From NCBI GenBank assembly GCA_028023455.1, contig JAQFVV010006273.1, forward strand, positions 932,001 to 996,000: 64,000 nt of DNA. Reading direction: 5' to 3'. Of this stretch, positions 9,808 to 22,816 are shown piece after piece. Position numbers and translations under genes: made by a program. The stretch is from Epiperipatus broadwayi. Its lineage: Eukaryota; Onychophora; Udeonychophora; Euonychophora; Peripatidae. The notes below the pieces were generated by a model. That model was not told the DNA's origin, searched no databases, and saw nothing but the letters and a program-made list of their open reading frames with translations. Numbering within the stretch: the first letter of the stretch is position 1; the number at the start of each line of letters is the position of its first letter.

Positions 9808-12800
9808 ATTTGTAAACTTATATTTCTAACAAGTCCAATGTATGGAATTCTAATATACAATGATGGTTCAATATTAAAATCAAATGTTGAACATTTACAA
9901 AAATTGACACCAGAATCAACAACAGAAAATGTCAATATGTTGGAGGGTTAAGTTATAACACATAAAAAAGGAATTGTTTAATATTATTTAGTTGTATTAG
10001 AATATATATAATCCTTAATAAAATGTAATGTTCATATCTAATTTTAAAATAATATAATAATTTTAGCCTAATAAATATTTAATAATAATCATTAATATAC
10101 TTATCTAAGAGGATGTTCTGAAATTGTGAGTGATAAAAAGTATGGCAGTCATCATAATTAAACAATTTAATATTGTCTAATAATAATAACAATAATATTA
10201 TTATTAATGGTTCAATACTTGTCAAATGGTTTACAAAATGAGCATACATGATTTATATCAAATCTTCATCTTTACTCGTAAAAATTTTAATAGAATAAAC
10301 TTATAAAGTAACTTAATGATGATTATTGAACATTCGGAATCAAGTAAGTGTTTTAAGGAACATTAGAGATAGGTTCGTGAAATACTAATGTAATCTAATT
10401 AAACTTTGGAATGCATTGACTAGTCTTTAATATCAAATATGAGTTCAGCCAGTGCTGAAATAATAATATGTTCAGAAAAAGATGGTGAGTTTGGAAAAAT
10501 AACTGCTTTTAATAAAATATCAAAACAATAATAAATGGATAATTTCCTTGCAGGTAATGGTTAAGCTAAGAGAAATATCAGATTTTCATTTCTTAAAAAA
10601 TTTTATAAGTAAAAACAGTTATAATGCATATTGTTTTATGCTTCTCACTTTCTAACAAACCTTTTCATCTACAGTATCTGAATATATGATACTTTATAAA
10701 AGAAAAGTTATACTATAAAAAAAAAAGACTTTAAAAATTAAAATAATTTATCTAATAATCATACTTTAAATGATTACAGGATTATTTAATGACAAAACAT
10801 AGATATATAAAAATTCAGTTAATGCATAATCTATGTGTTTATGTGATTCTACAGCCAATATTGAATGATTACATGCCTGCTGATATAATATTAAAAAAAA
10901 GCCCTGTCATGAACTTTATAATTGTTTAAAACTTTTCTTTATTGATGATGTCTTCTTTCAAGAAATAATCATTTTTATATTAAAGAGAGTATTGGATGTC
11001 CACATGACATTATCACATCATTTTACATAATTACTATTACCTTCATAACAAATACTAATTTTTAATTAATTATAATATAATTTGAATAATTGTATTTTAT
11101 ATGTGTGCACAGAGATGTATTTTTCAGCATTATTTTATTACTAGTTTCCAGTTATCTATCATTAATATTTGTTCAGTATTTAAAAATTGTAATAAGTATA
11201 AAGTCCAGTAATGATAATGAAGACGATGCTACTAAAAATTGAGTATTTACTCCAAAAAATTAATGTTAAAGAAAATTATGCTACTTATAAAAATTAGCTG
11301 TTTTTCTGGTAATAAAAACTGTTATAAATCAGACTTCCATAAATTATTTTTGTGATCATTATTGTGCATTAGGAGCTTATCAAGTGCTCATTTGAATATA
11401 TTAGTTCTAATTAATTTTTTTTCTTATATTTTTTGTTTTAAATTAATGTTTATTGATGGGAAAACAATTTGTATCAAATTATAAATTATATTAATTTGTA
11501 AATATTATCGTTTAGATATAATTAAAACTTTCACTTCATCACAAATTCAGATATATTAATCCTTAATTGAGAATTAAAATTATTTATAGGCTAGAGATCA
11601 TTTCTAATTTAATAAAGGATTAGTAACAATTAATAGTGGATTTATCTGAAATAGCTAAGCCAAAGTGATGGGTGTAGAAAATTTGCCTAGTATAGATTAA
11701 ATTATAATACATGTACCCATTTTTTAAATATAAAATTGGGCATTATAGGTAAATGCATAATTTGAGATAGCACAAATTTAAAAGAAACGGAATAATTACA
11801 ATATATAATAAAAAATAGTATTGTTATATTAGTTATCCTTTTCATTAGCAATAAATATTATTATTTAATAAATTATTATTGAAAATCGTCTTATAGATTT
11901 ACATACACTTGCCTTAATCCATTGCCCTCTGTTAAATACACAAAAATTATATTATATATTAACAAAATATTGTTTTTGCAAAGAGTTCTTGAGAATATAT
12001 GTAGTTAGGGATGGAAGCTTCCCATTATAATAATTGATGATAAAAATATTAGTAAATTATCTTTCAAACAAAAGTTCTATTCGTACACGGAGCCTTGAAA
12101 AAAAAATTATTAAATAGAAAAATAAGTAATTTTTTTTATTATATAATTTTGTAAAAGAAAAAAAAACTATTAAATTTCATTATCATTAAAAACTTAAGAG
12201 TTTTTATTTAAATAATTTCGCTAATAATAGAATTTTAAAAAACCTGTTTATACATTCACTCAGTAGATGACGGGACAAGCACGAATAACAAAATAACACC
12301 ACACGCAAAAAAAAAAAAAAATGCAAGCAAAAAGTTCTTAACTGATCATGCTGCCATCTCGTAACAATTGTATGAACTTCAAAATAGAATTTACGGTTTT
12401 CAAATTTTTCAATGTCCTAATAATTGTGATAAAATTTCAAAATATATATAATGAACAAAAAATAAAATAAAATATATGGGATGAAAAATAAAATTATAGC
12501 ACAATATTAAAATACATCTATGTATACGTTTTAAAAATACATATATTCCATTATAATTTTTTTGCATACACAGACACCTGCACACATAGAAAATGTGCAA
12601 AGAAAATAAATACATTTAAACTACTTATGAGAAGAGTTATTAATAACAAGCACATACACCTATATGTGCATACAATATATATACATAAAATATTAAAATT
12701 AACTCTCATACCTTAAATAAATATATAATTTTAAATATTTTTTCTTTTCGTATATTATGCATCTTAATAATTTAAAAGGACTCGTGTAACTCTTATTGTT

Positions 12801-13091
12801 GAAACAATAGAATGAATTGTGGGAAAATAAAGAAATTACAAATGATGATAATAAAGTATTATTTCTTAATCATAGTGTACCCTGCCTTCAAGTGCAAAAC
12901 ATATATTTTTTTTGATCAATTGCTCTAGAGGTCAAGTAAGAGAGGAAATCAACAATTCTATTAAAGTGAGCATATTATTATTCCCATCCCTGCTTTTCAT
13001 TTTACAGTTAGTCATTCTAATTTCTAAGTCACAGTGCTCAAAGTAATAGCAATAACAAAAGTTACATAATAAATTAAGCAAATATACAGAA
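9808..13091. other. AT-rich DNA without gene
   Basis: More than 3 kb with only short A/T-biased frames. I could not identify exons, RNA genes or bounded repeats. Confidence 0.5.
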
Positions 13092-13207
13092 AAAATATTG
13101 GTGTTAGTATTATAGACAAAGATGCCGTTCGATGGCGCCGTTCTCACGCTAAAACTATAAAATATTAACGTTCCCAGGCCATTGATTTTAATCATTTTGA
13201 TGTGTTT

Positions 13208-13800
13208 TTTGTAATGCGAAAATAAAATAAAAAAACCCTCTTTTTTAAATATTATTTTTTATTAACATACACAAATTAAATGATAACAATAAATGTAAAA
13301 TAAAATCAACAAATTACAATTTGATTCGTGTTTTTTATTTTGCTTTATTAGAAAAAACAATTTTCGATCGGATATTTTTTTAGTGGGGTTACGGCTTTTT
13401 TTGTTGTTGTTGTTTAAAAACTCACAATTGGAATAAAAAGTAAAATTTCTTAGTCTTCCTTTTAAATTTAAATTTTTACAGAGAAACAGATATTATTGTG
13501 TTACCGTTATTTTTTACTTTTTTAGTCTTTTTTACATTTTAATTTTTTACAGAGAAATAGATATTAACACTATTTTTACTTCAAATAGAATGACAACAAA
13601 AAGTAAAAGTTGTTAGGGTTAGGGTTAAGGTTAGGTTTTAGGGTTAGTTTTAGGGTTAGGGTTAGGGTTAGTTTTAGGGTCAGGGTTCTGTTGTTTGTAA
13701 TGCTAAAATAAAAAATATCAAAATAGTATTTTTGTAAATATTTTTTTTATTAACATATATAAAATAAATGATAACAATAAACATAAAATATATCCAACAA
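13208..13800 (+). repeat. ~105-bp direct repeat inside Merlin element 3
   Basis: The segment AAATAAAA...TTTTTTATTAACATA(C/T)A(C/T)A, then AAATGATAACAATAAA, occurs near 13216-13310 and again near 13700-13800. An intervening segment with ACAGAGAAA(C/T)AGATATTA is also duplicated (13480 and 13550). No coding potential. Confidence 0.6.
13614..13687 (+). repeat. interstitial telomere-like TTAGGG repeat
   Basis: About ten copies of GTTAGGG or one-base variants (GTTAAGG, GTTTTAGGG, GTCAGGG) in tandem. TTAGGG is the telomere repeat of most metazoans other than most arthropods and nematodes. Here it is embedded in a transposon interior between duplicated blocks. It is therefore internal, not a chromosome end. 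Confidence 0.8.
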
Positions 13801-14485
13801 AGTCTAACAGTAGTCGGAGAAAAGAAAGAAAGTAAAAGTTTTTTAAACAATAACAAATATATATATAAAATGTCTTCTTTACTTATTAACCATGTTTATA
13901 GTATATCCTTTTTATGAAATTTAAAAAAAAAGTGTAGAATTGTACTTTTCTTACTGGATATTTTTGTGTTACCGCTATTTTTCACTTCAAAAATAAACAC
14001 ATGGTATAATATTGTTTGTGTCGTGGAATGTTATGAACAGTATGTTACTTGACGCATTACCTAATTCCAACTCACTTTACACATATATCTTGTCAACATT
14101 TTCCCACTGAAAACTTCAATACAGTATGGTGTAAAGAGTCAGATAATTATTACTTTAGAAAATCTGAACATTTCAAAACTTTTAAAAAAAAAAAATTCAA
14201 TCAAAACAACAATTCCATCCAATTCAAATACACACACCCTCTCACCAAGCCGTAACAATTGTATAAACTGTGCGAATTCGCCAAATTTATTTGCTGCGAT
14301 GCAACATACATGCTGTACTGCGATGCGACATAGCGGCCTGCAATCTGTAGCACAACAAAAAAGTTGTATTATAGAAAACACGGGTTCGAACATGTCAGCC
14401 ACAGAAACGGCATTTTTATGTGTTTTAGCACGAAAACAGTGCCATCGAGCGGCAGCTTTGTCTATAAGACTACAACCAAAATATT

Positions 14486-15811
14486 TATTATTAACAACAT
14501 GAATATAAACATACAGCTATATTTACGAAATTATTTTATAATAATGCAAGTTATAAAGTGTACATGTCATCATGCAAGTAAATATGGCTGCCTATGGTAA
14601 TAAAAAATATGAAGACGATTTCAAGATGTTAAATTGTTAATAGTGCTTAGCCCTATTGGAGATACTGTATCAAAACTTAGTGATGCTGTATTTGAACTAA
14701 TAATACATTTCATTATTTTACACTAGAGCCAACAACAGACATTAACTTGGATAATACCAAAGAAATAAAAATAGTTGCTGGATATGAGAATACAAATTCA
14801 AAATTCCTCATTGATGCTATATAATAGCTTAAGACTAATCTGATGATTTAATTGAAATTATGATCCAATGTTCATTGATTACTTGGGCTTACAATAGACA
14901 CTTCTAGAATAAAATGATAATGTTTGACATTATTTAAAGTGTTAACTAAAAAAAAAAAATTAAGAACTATACTTCTTATCATTTAAGATTGACTCTTTAT
15001 CATTATAATTCTATCTAATTTTAATTATTAAATTTAAATAACATAAAGCATTCAACCAAATTTTTATCACTGTTCAATAATTTAAAAGTATATTCTTACT
15101 TATCCTTAATGCTTGTAATTGTTTTTTGGAAAATTACTATTAAAAATTTCTTTATTATTAAAACTCTAAATTGTATCCAAATAAGCACCACCATTTTGAT
15201 TACAAATTAGGGGAGTGGGAGTAGTTAAAAATATCAAGATATTTTGTGAATCTACAATTTTAATGCCATTTAAGAATGCATTTTAATTACAAGACTTTTT
15301 ATTCTTATTGTTTTTAAAAATAACATACATTACACACAAATATTATAATAGAAAATATTTAAATTATAGAAAAATTGACTAATATTTACTGCTAAAATTA
15401 TTGTATTACATGAAAAATACAATTATAATAACTTAAAAATTAAAATTATGATACAATTATGTAAATAAAAAATATTTCATTCTTCATATCGTTTCAAATT
15501 TGTACAATTGAGCACAATCTAAATAAATGTTCAATATAGAGAGAGAGGTGACTGTTAATAGGATTCTTTATAGCATTATTATTTTAATTTAAAATAATGC
15601 AACAAAGAATGCACTCCACCCTCCTCCCTCATATTGTATGCATCACAAAAGTTTATATAATCTTTTTTGCTAGTAAATCATAGTTAAATTTAAGCCTCAA
15701 GTTAATTAAGACTAATAATTTTAATTTAACGAATATTGAGTTTAAAATGGCATATGTAGATCTATGAATATAGTAAAATCTTTTTTTAAAATTTATTTTC
15801 CTTATATTATC
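14486..15811. other. AT-rich DNA without gene
   Basis: No convincing coding region, RNA gene or bounded repeat was seen. Short frames here are low-complexity. Confidence 0.5.
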
Positions 15812-15819
15812 TTCTACAT

Positions 15820-16005
15820 CAGAAGTTCTCAACCTGTGGGTCATGATCCCTTTGAGGATCAAACAATCCTTTCACAGGTGTTGCCTAGACCATTGAAACA
15901 TATACATTTTCAATTCATAAAAATAGTAAAATTAAAGACTGGGGTCACCACAACATAAGGAACTGTATTAAAGGGTCACAGCATTAAGAATGTTGAGAGC
16001 CACTG
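15820..16005. mobile_element. hAT-type MITE, 186 bp
   Basis: It starts CAGAAGTTCTCAACCTGTGGG and ends TTGAGAGCCACTG, with imperfect inverted ends of about 14 bp. The left flank TTCTACAT and right flank TTCACATA differ by one missing base, consistent with a decayed 8-bp hAT target duplication. The interior reads GGTCATGATCCCTTTGAGG, then CCTTTCACAGG, CACCACAACATAAGGAACTG and AAAGGGTCACAGCATTAAG. From memory this closely resembles non-autonomous hAT elements of vertebrates (Charlie/URR1/SPIN-like). That resemblance is recall, not a search result. Confidence 0.8.
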
Positions 16006-16013
16006 TTCACATA

Positions 16014-17108
16014 GTTCTTCTGCTCCTTGCTATATTTTACAAATATAAGGCAAATCTCCTGTATTCTTTATCATAGTTATTAACTTCAAAGTATTAAATT
16101 TCATTAGGTAACTATAAGACTTAATCCAAAAAGAATCAGTTGTCTGTCAAATTTTTATATATATCAAAACAAAAAAAAATTGCCATTGAGATGTGGGCAA
16201 AGTAAGTATCCACTTTATCATGGACATTATCTCTATTGGAATTATTTATTCATGGTTATTACAAACTTCTCACAAAGAATATTTCAAAAGACATTGCCAG
16301 TATCATTGCTTTTTTCAATATATATATATTGAAATGGTATTCTTTATCTATCATATTGTTTCACCTACTATGTTCCATAGTACTATATTATTCCTAGTTT
16401 AAACCCCCCAAGTTGGTGTATATTAACTAAAAGAGTTTAATAAAAAGGTATAATAGTACATATAAGTGTGTATGTGCATATATTTTATAAATGCGTACTT
16501 CCATGATTAACTTAAAATAACTTAATAAAAGGTATAATAATATATCTTATAAATGCGTACTTCAAATAATGTTAACTAATCTCTATAAATAAGGCAAACA
16601 TAATTCTAAAATTTACGGTAATAAATTTAAAGATTGCTAGTATGTGAATTTTCACACATATTTATATATGAAAGAAGCTTGTAAGGTTATAGATTTCAAA
16701 CTTTGTTATTTCCTTTAAATTTTATTTATTTCTGAAAGATGATAAATCTCTTATACTAATTAGCTCTCTTTGCCTAATAGTTATAGTTTCTAAGATGACA
16801 GACTCACGTATATATTAGAATGTTTACCAAGTTACAATTTGTTTTTGTAAAGTAGTTTATTTCTTGGAAATTAGCCGACCACATTTGGGTTTGTTAAAAT
16901 TTGTAAAAACAAGAACAAACTTAAAAGATATTAATTTTGGCTTTGTAACAAAAAGAAAGCTAGACAACTGATGCTATTTTTCTCAAGTACTTATTTTTCT
17001 CAATTACAGAGATAATAGTTTTGTTTGTAAAGCTTATAACACAGATGTAAAATAAAGATTAAATTTATTTCAACTATAAACAAATCCTGACATTTTGTAG
17101 GGGGGAAG
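16014..17108. other. AT-rich DNA, ending in a polypurine tract
   Basis: No gene seen. It ends with GTAGGGGGGAAG directly before TGTGTTATTA at 17109. That is the arrangement of a polypurine tract before an LTR. Confidence 0.4.
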
Positions 17109-19180
17109 TGTGTTATTATAAAAAAACCTGGTTTGAATTTAAAAAGGTCACTCTAGATAATTTTAATTTATAATTCTGTTGGGAGCTATGGCTAGAAAGG
17201 TTGCCTGTTGCTGTCTACCCTGGAAGGAGATAAGTCAACAGTGATGGAAATAGTTTGAATTCACAACCTGCCTGGAAAGTAAAGATGAAACAGCACAGCC
17301 AAGAATAGCAATGCCGAACACCATGGAAAGAAGACACCTCATCAAAGAAGATTGGTAAAATAATCTGCAGAGCTCTGTAATAAACTTTCATTATGAATTT
17401 CTTAAAGAATTCTAAGCTAGCTGTATATAAATATGCACAAACTTATCATTTAAACTTTCTCTATTGAATAAATTCTGTAATCAAACTAAATTGTAACTAA
17501 TGTCTTAAAATAATTTAAGAATAACTACTTTGTAAAGATTGCCTAACTCTTTAAAGTAAAATAGCTTAATAATGTAACTCTTGATAAATTTCAATTATAC
17601 TCTAAATATATTCTATCTGCAGTTATGCCTTTATTTTATTTTAGTATTTTTTGTATGAATTTATGCTATGATTTATTCAGAGTGGAGATTGATACTCAGC
17701 TTCTGTAGAGGAGGAGTGAGAGAGATGATTAGAACTATAAATAACTTACATGTGTCTAAGCATACACATACAACCTCCAGTCTGAAAACCTATTACATAT
17801 AATAAAACAGCTATTATGTATTAGTTGTCTAATTAGGTTTGCTTATTATTAAGAAAATATCTAGCTGATTAATGCAAGAGAGATATTAAGTCCTTATTAT
17901 GCTTTATTCCTCCCTAGAATTATAGCATGAACTATAAAGATTAAGTATAAGCTAGATCACTTAATTAATCCCTTTTCTTTAGCATGTTCGAGTATGCTAA
18001 CTTATAAACTGGTATACAATGATTTAGTGGAAAGAAATTATAGATTTAGCACATTTTAGATTTAATAATGATTGATGATCATTAGCATGGCGAATGTGTT
18101 CCTTATAAAGAACACTTGCATGCATAAACATATTGCTATATAAATACATTGTATTAAATGGAATTTGGTTTAAGGCCATTCCATATTCTTATTCTGATAG
18201 ATTTCCTTAAAACTAGAACATGAGGGTCCAAATTGTTCATGTTTCAAGCTAATAAGGCCTCCAGAACGAAAGGTTCTCTTATCATAGCAAGTCGTATGGT
18301 CCACAGGAACTGATCATTGAATTGATAGATCCCATGAGTAAATATACATCCAAAATATCATTTTATTTGATTAATATAGCGCCATAGTCTCAGAAACTTC
18401 ACTATATTAGATCCCAGTTCATTCCGCCATTAATATTAATAAATTCAACTTTGATTTGAATGTACAATCTAGTTATGTAATAATAATCTGTATAGAGAGC
18501 TAATTTAGGCTAACTTTGAGGTACCTAGAATAATTATAATTATTAATTGTCTCTTGCAAGTTAACTGTTTTCAAATCTTATAGGCATCTCAGAGCATGAA
18601 TAAGCCATAATTAAAACTGTAGATTATAATATAATTAATGTAATAAAGTTGTTAAGGGAAAAGTTCCGATTTAATTGTCGTCTCTTCTAATTGTAACATC
18701 TGTGGTGAATTCCAATGCACAGAGGGATAGCTGTCTTAATAACTGATTTATTTTATTAAAGAGATAAAATATAATATTGTTTAACGTATTTTTTTCATAG
18801 TTCATTTCAATCCATTCAAATCATTAATTCTACTTTATTTAAATGAATTATATAACTGTGCATTATCATTCTGGGTTGGTTTCTCCAATTATTAGCTATC
18901 TCATAATCCATAGATGTATGTGTTTAAGTGAGTCATAACTATAAGAATTAATTCATCCATGAGTCTTTTGTTCTACCCTTTGCTGCTACCGGCATGCAAA
19001 TTAAAGGAGTCCAAGTATAGCCTCATATATGTCATTCATAGCATAGCAAATCACAGAGCATTGGTGAAGGAGCTAAGATGTGATCTGATTTGAGGTCTCA
19101 ATCCCTCATCTAGATCAGCTTTGAAGAATTTGCCAAAACTCTGTATTTTGCTGCATGAGTTGTACAAATATGATCATTAA
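17109..19180 (+). repeat. diverged LTR-like sequence related to family B
   Basis: It begins TGTGTTATTA after a G-rich purine tract. Blocks in order resemble the family B LTR: AACATGAGGGTCCAAAT near 18215 (B2: GAACATGAGGGCCCAAAT), then GTATTTTGCTG and GAGTTGTACAAATATGATCATTA near 19150 (B1: TGAATGTACAAATATCTCTGTTA). The right end could not be fixed. It may be an old solo or 3' LTR, with identity well below that between the two B copies. Confidence 0.35.
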
Positions 19181-21397
19181 AATATTGATCATTATAGTAA
19201 ATATCTCGACAATTGCTTCAATCTTCCTCACTTCATGACTAATATTTCAAGTTGACTACTTCGTTGATGGTACTTCATTATTTTCAGAAATATTACAAAG
19301 TGCAGACCACAACACATATGCCTACTGACTTTGAAATAAAGCAAAAATACTTATTATCAATTTTAAAAAAATCATACAGTGGTTAATTTTTAATCATAGA
19401 ATTCTTATTTAAGCAATTTCCATTTTCTATCTTGGAGATTTACTTAATATTTTCAAGGTTCAACAAGTCATTAAAATTAACACTTGTACTCAATAAACAG
19501 CAAAATAAAATCAAACTTTCTTTTTCTGAATCATCTTTACTGTAATAATTTTTACAGAAACTTCAAAACTAACTTGACACTTCCCTTGGCTTGACTGTGC
19601 TTATAAGTAATACATTAAATAAGATGAAATATTCTTACTCTTTCTATATGTTATCATTTGGAATGTATTTCCTAACAATTAAACAAGGAAAAATTGATAC
19701 TGTATTCCTAGACATATTGTAAGTTTTATCAATGTTTGCAGTTTAATTATTATTCTATTTAATCTACTACTTATCCCTTTACATCTTCTGAAGAATTTGC
19801 TTTGTCTCTCACTTTTCCTAGATGGTCCTACTTCTGTGATTTTTATATAGTTTATATTTATGTTCTTGAAAAGAATCTTTTGTTACTGCAAAAGATTTAA
19901 TCCTTCCATATGACAACAGGTTACCAAATTTGGACTAGGCTTCTATTATCAAAGAATTGATTCCATTCAGAAATTTGTATACCTCAAATAGATATGAAAT
20001 TTTTAGTGAATTTATTAAATGGGTCAATATCTATTAAAATGTTGTTGACAAATTTATTTTAATTTGATTTTAATATCACCTATCAAAAGATGAAAATCAA
20101 AATAATCTATTCCAAAGCAACAATAAATAGGGCAATTTATATTCTCTACACAAATACCAATTTGAAGTCATATGTCTATAAAATCTTATATCTCAATTTC
20201 ATATATATTACATATTCTTATGACTATCTAGCTAGCCAGATTATTGTTTTTACTGATGACAAGAAACAATTTATAATTAACAAAAGTGACATGAACTATA
20301 GATTCCTTCCATTGAGAAGTAGTACTTTTATTTAATACTGGTAGTAAGTAGTAATCTTCCAAACCAATTTAAATACATATTTTGTTTAACAGAATGATAT
20401 TTTCTATATAAAAGTTGTTTCTCTATTATTTATGCATTAATATTACTAACAATTGTGACTGATAATATCTAAGTTAAATTATAATGCATGGAATTGTATC
20501 TTATACTAAAGGTTTTTGTTATCATATTTTGTGTATAACTTAGCATTCATACTTATACATAAATATATATATATATTCCCTTTGTAATATACTGTCCAAA
20601 ATTAAAAAAATTAATTACAAAACTAAATAAATAAAATTAACAAATAATGACATACTTCAATCAGACTGAAAAACTATTTTTTAAAAATTTTATTAACAGA
20701 TAAAATATAATCTGAATTTTTTATTAAAATTAATTCTTTAAAATTAATATTTAAAAATCTAAGATAACAATAAAACTTGTAGTGGCAGTATTACATGTTA
20801 TTATAATATATTACATAAAAGTAAAACTATATCTTACTTAATATTACTCCAAAAATTTCCATGATCAAATTAAAATATAAAAAGAACTTTATGTAGTTAC
20901 ATGACTAAATGCAAGTTTGTATGTACATTAAATCACTAGCAAGTTCATGGACTATTAGTTTATAAAATATTAAAATGCATTTGGTTAATTCAATTATTAA
21001 TAGTGGTTTAGATATTAATACAAATTATTTCCTCATTCTATGGATCTAGATGAAATTGTTCAAATAATACACTTAGTTAAAGACTGATAATTATCATTAT
21101 GGAGCAAAAAAAAAAGTGTATGAGACTTTACTAGAGTGAGTTTTTATTATTATTTTATAATAAATAAAACGATAAATAAAATATACTCCTACATTTAAAT
21201 GGTTTATTTTCAATAAATTTTATAAAACAGAGTGTTGATAATTGTTTAGGCCGTAGCGTTTTCAACTACAGATTTATTTATTTTTTAATATTAATCGATT
21301 TCAGTTGATTTCAGTTAATTAGATTTTATGTGTGCCCCCCCCCCTTTTTTTTTTTAAAAATTTCTTTGAAAATTTCAGAAATTTTTCTAATTGTCAA
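19181..21397. other. AT-rich DNA without gene
   Basis: I found no supportable gene. A poly-C/poly-T run at about 21336-21355 precedes the tRNA-like element. Confidence 0.5.
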
Positions 21398-21468
21398 GCG
21401 TTGGTGGCCTAACGGTTAGCATAGCTGCCTTCCAAGCAGCTGGCCCGGGTTGATTTCCTGGTTAACGC
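21398..21468 (+). tRNA. tRNA-Gly(TCC)-like pseudogene or SINE head
   Basis: The sequence begins GCGTTGGTGG, has TAACGGTTAGCAT in the D-arm, an anticodon arm GCTGC-CTTCCAA-GCAGC with anticodon TCC, and a T-arm CCCGGGTTGATTTCCTGG, ending TTAACGC. It follows the animal tRNA-Gly(TCC) pattern. However, the T-loop has lost a base (GTTGATTTC for GTTCGATTC) and the acceptor stem is partly mismatched, so a functional tRNA is unlikely. Pairing continues outside the acceptor stem (TGTC before, GACA after), as also at 6780-6840. Confidence 0.55.
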
Positions 21469-21960
21469 TTAGACATATATATAAATTCAAATTAAAAAGA
21501 TATAAATTAATTATGATGTTGATCAAAATACAAAATTAGAAGGAATGCAGATTACTAAAATCTTCTTAAGTTGTTTTCAATAACAAATTACGTAAAAAAT
21601 CCCTGAACATAAAAGACAGTAGTATCACTTGTGAGAGAGAGAAAAACAAATTGTTACATGGAATGGCAAATTTATACATAAGGAGCTAGATAGGCAGAAC
21701 TAAAAAAATAATCTGTTGTCAACTTATTGTTGAAATAGAAATGAGTCAGCATTAAAACTATCAAATGAGGATTTATAGTCATCATAAATATGACAAGAAA
21801 ATTATCATCAAGACATGTTGCTAATGGAAAACTTTACTTCAAAATATAATTTTTTCAGAGAGGCAAAACTCTCTATACAATAGTGCCACTCAATGCAAGC
21901 CAGAGTAATCAATGGATGCAGGAAGATCTGTGCATAAAATCTCTATCTAGTGCCTATTCA

Positions 21961-22020
21961 TCCAATATCCCCAGACTAGTTATTAGCTTGCAACTTTCAT
22001 CAATGAGGAGCCTTGGATCT
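21961..22020 (-). ncRNA. degenerate hammerhead motif, copy 2
   Basis: Minus strand shows CTCCTCA, then TTGATGA in place of CTGANGA, and AATAAC in place of GAAAC, before TAGTC and TGGGGA. Stem I is intact but two core boxes are mutated. Cleavage is not expected. Confidence 0.55.
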
Positions 22021-22415
22021 GTGAGCACTATATATATCTAGATCTTAGGATCTAATGCACCTCTCTAGCAGCCACCTTTATCTTTTTAACTAACTATAAA
22101 GCTTTGAGTCCAAAATAAAAACATAATAATGTTCTCGAGCTAAGCTAAATAGCTTATATAGTCTTATAGATCTGAACTCAGTTCAGCATCCATATTTTTA
22201 TGTCTTTTGTTCTTTAATAACCACAGTCACAATAATCCTATTGGGAAGTATTAGTATTAAGCCACCAAATACCATATGAACACCATTATTTATGCTTACA
22301 CAAACTGTTTATACAGAGGCAAACATCTCTATACAGTAGTAGCACTCAGTGCAAGCCAAAGTAATCAATGAATGCATGAAGATTTGTGCATAAAATCCCT
22401 ATATTGCCTATTCAT

Positions 22416-22473
22416 TCAATATTCCCAGACTAGTTTCTAGCTGTGGCTTTCATCAGTGAGAAGTCTTGGATCT
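22416..22473 (-). ncRNA. type I hammerhead ribozyme motif, copy 3, covarying stems
   Basis: Minus strand: TTCTCA, CTGATGA, stem II AGC-CACA-GCT, A, GAAAC, TA, GTC, TGGGAA. All core boxes are intact. Compared with the 36-kb copies, stem I changes a C-G pair to U-A, and stem II changes GGC/GCC to AGC/GCU. Both changes keep pairing. This is the best-preserved fold in the window. The pair usually G-C next to the core (10.1-11.1) is an A/A mismatch in all copies. Confidence 0.75.
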
Positions 22474-22755
22474 GAGAGCACTGCATCTAGATCTTAGGAT
22501 CTAATGCAACCCTCCAGCAGCCATCTTTTATCTTTTTAGCTAACTATAAAGCTTTGAATCCAACATGAAAACAATAATATTTTCAAGCTAAGCTCATTAG
22601 CTTGTATAGTCATATAGATCTAAACTCAGTTCAGCATCCATACTTTTTGGTGTCTTTGGTTCTTTAATAAGTCAAAGCTCTATAGTTAACTAAAAATGTA
22701 AAAGGTGGCTGCTAGAGAGGTGTACTAGATCCTAAGATCTAGGTATAGTGCTCTC

Positions 22756-22816
22756 AGATTCAAGGCTCCTCACTAATAAAAGCCAGAAATTAGAAACTAG
22801 TCTGGAGACATTGGAT
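22756..22816 (+). ncRNA. degenerate hammerhead motif, copy 4 (inverted arm)
   Basis: Plus strand: CTCCTCA, CTAATAA in place of CTGANGA, then GAAACTAGTC and TGGAGA. The 3' part is intact but the first core box is lost. Confidence 0.55.

Larger units (their letters stand above)
13100..14477. mobile_element. Merlin-type DNA transposon, element 3 (no transposase)
   Basis: Ends are GGTGTTAGTATTATAGAC and GTCTATAAGACTACAACC. The inverted repeats extend about 60 bp, including GCCGTTCGATGGCGCCGTT on the left against AACAGTGCCATCGAGCGGC on the right, then GCTAAAAC and ATAAAA. An exact 8-bp duplication AAAATATT lies at 13092-13099 and 14478-14485. The interior has telomere-like repeats, a ~105-bp direct repeat and no transposase, so this is a non-autonomous copy. 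Confidence 0.85.

Noticed and set aside
13614-13687. True chromosome end
   Set aside because: The TTAGGG array is short, degenerate and enclosed by transposon ends, with more than 10 kb on either side.
21398-21468. Functional tRNA-Gly gene
   Set aside because: A missing T-loop base and mismatched acceptor pairs argue for a pseudogene or SINE head.
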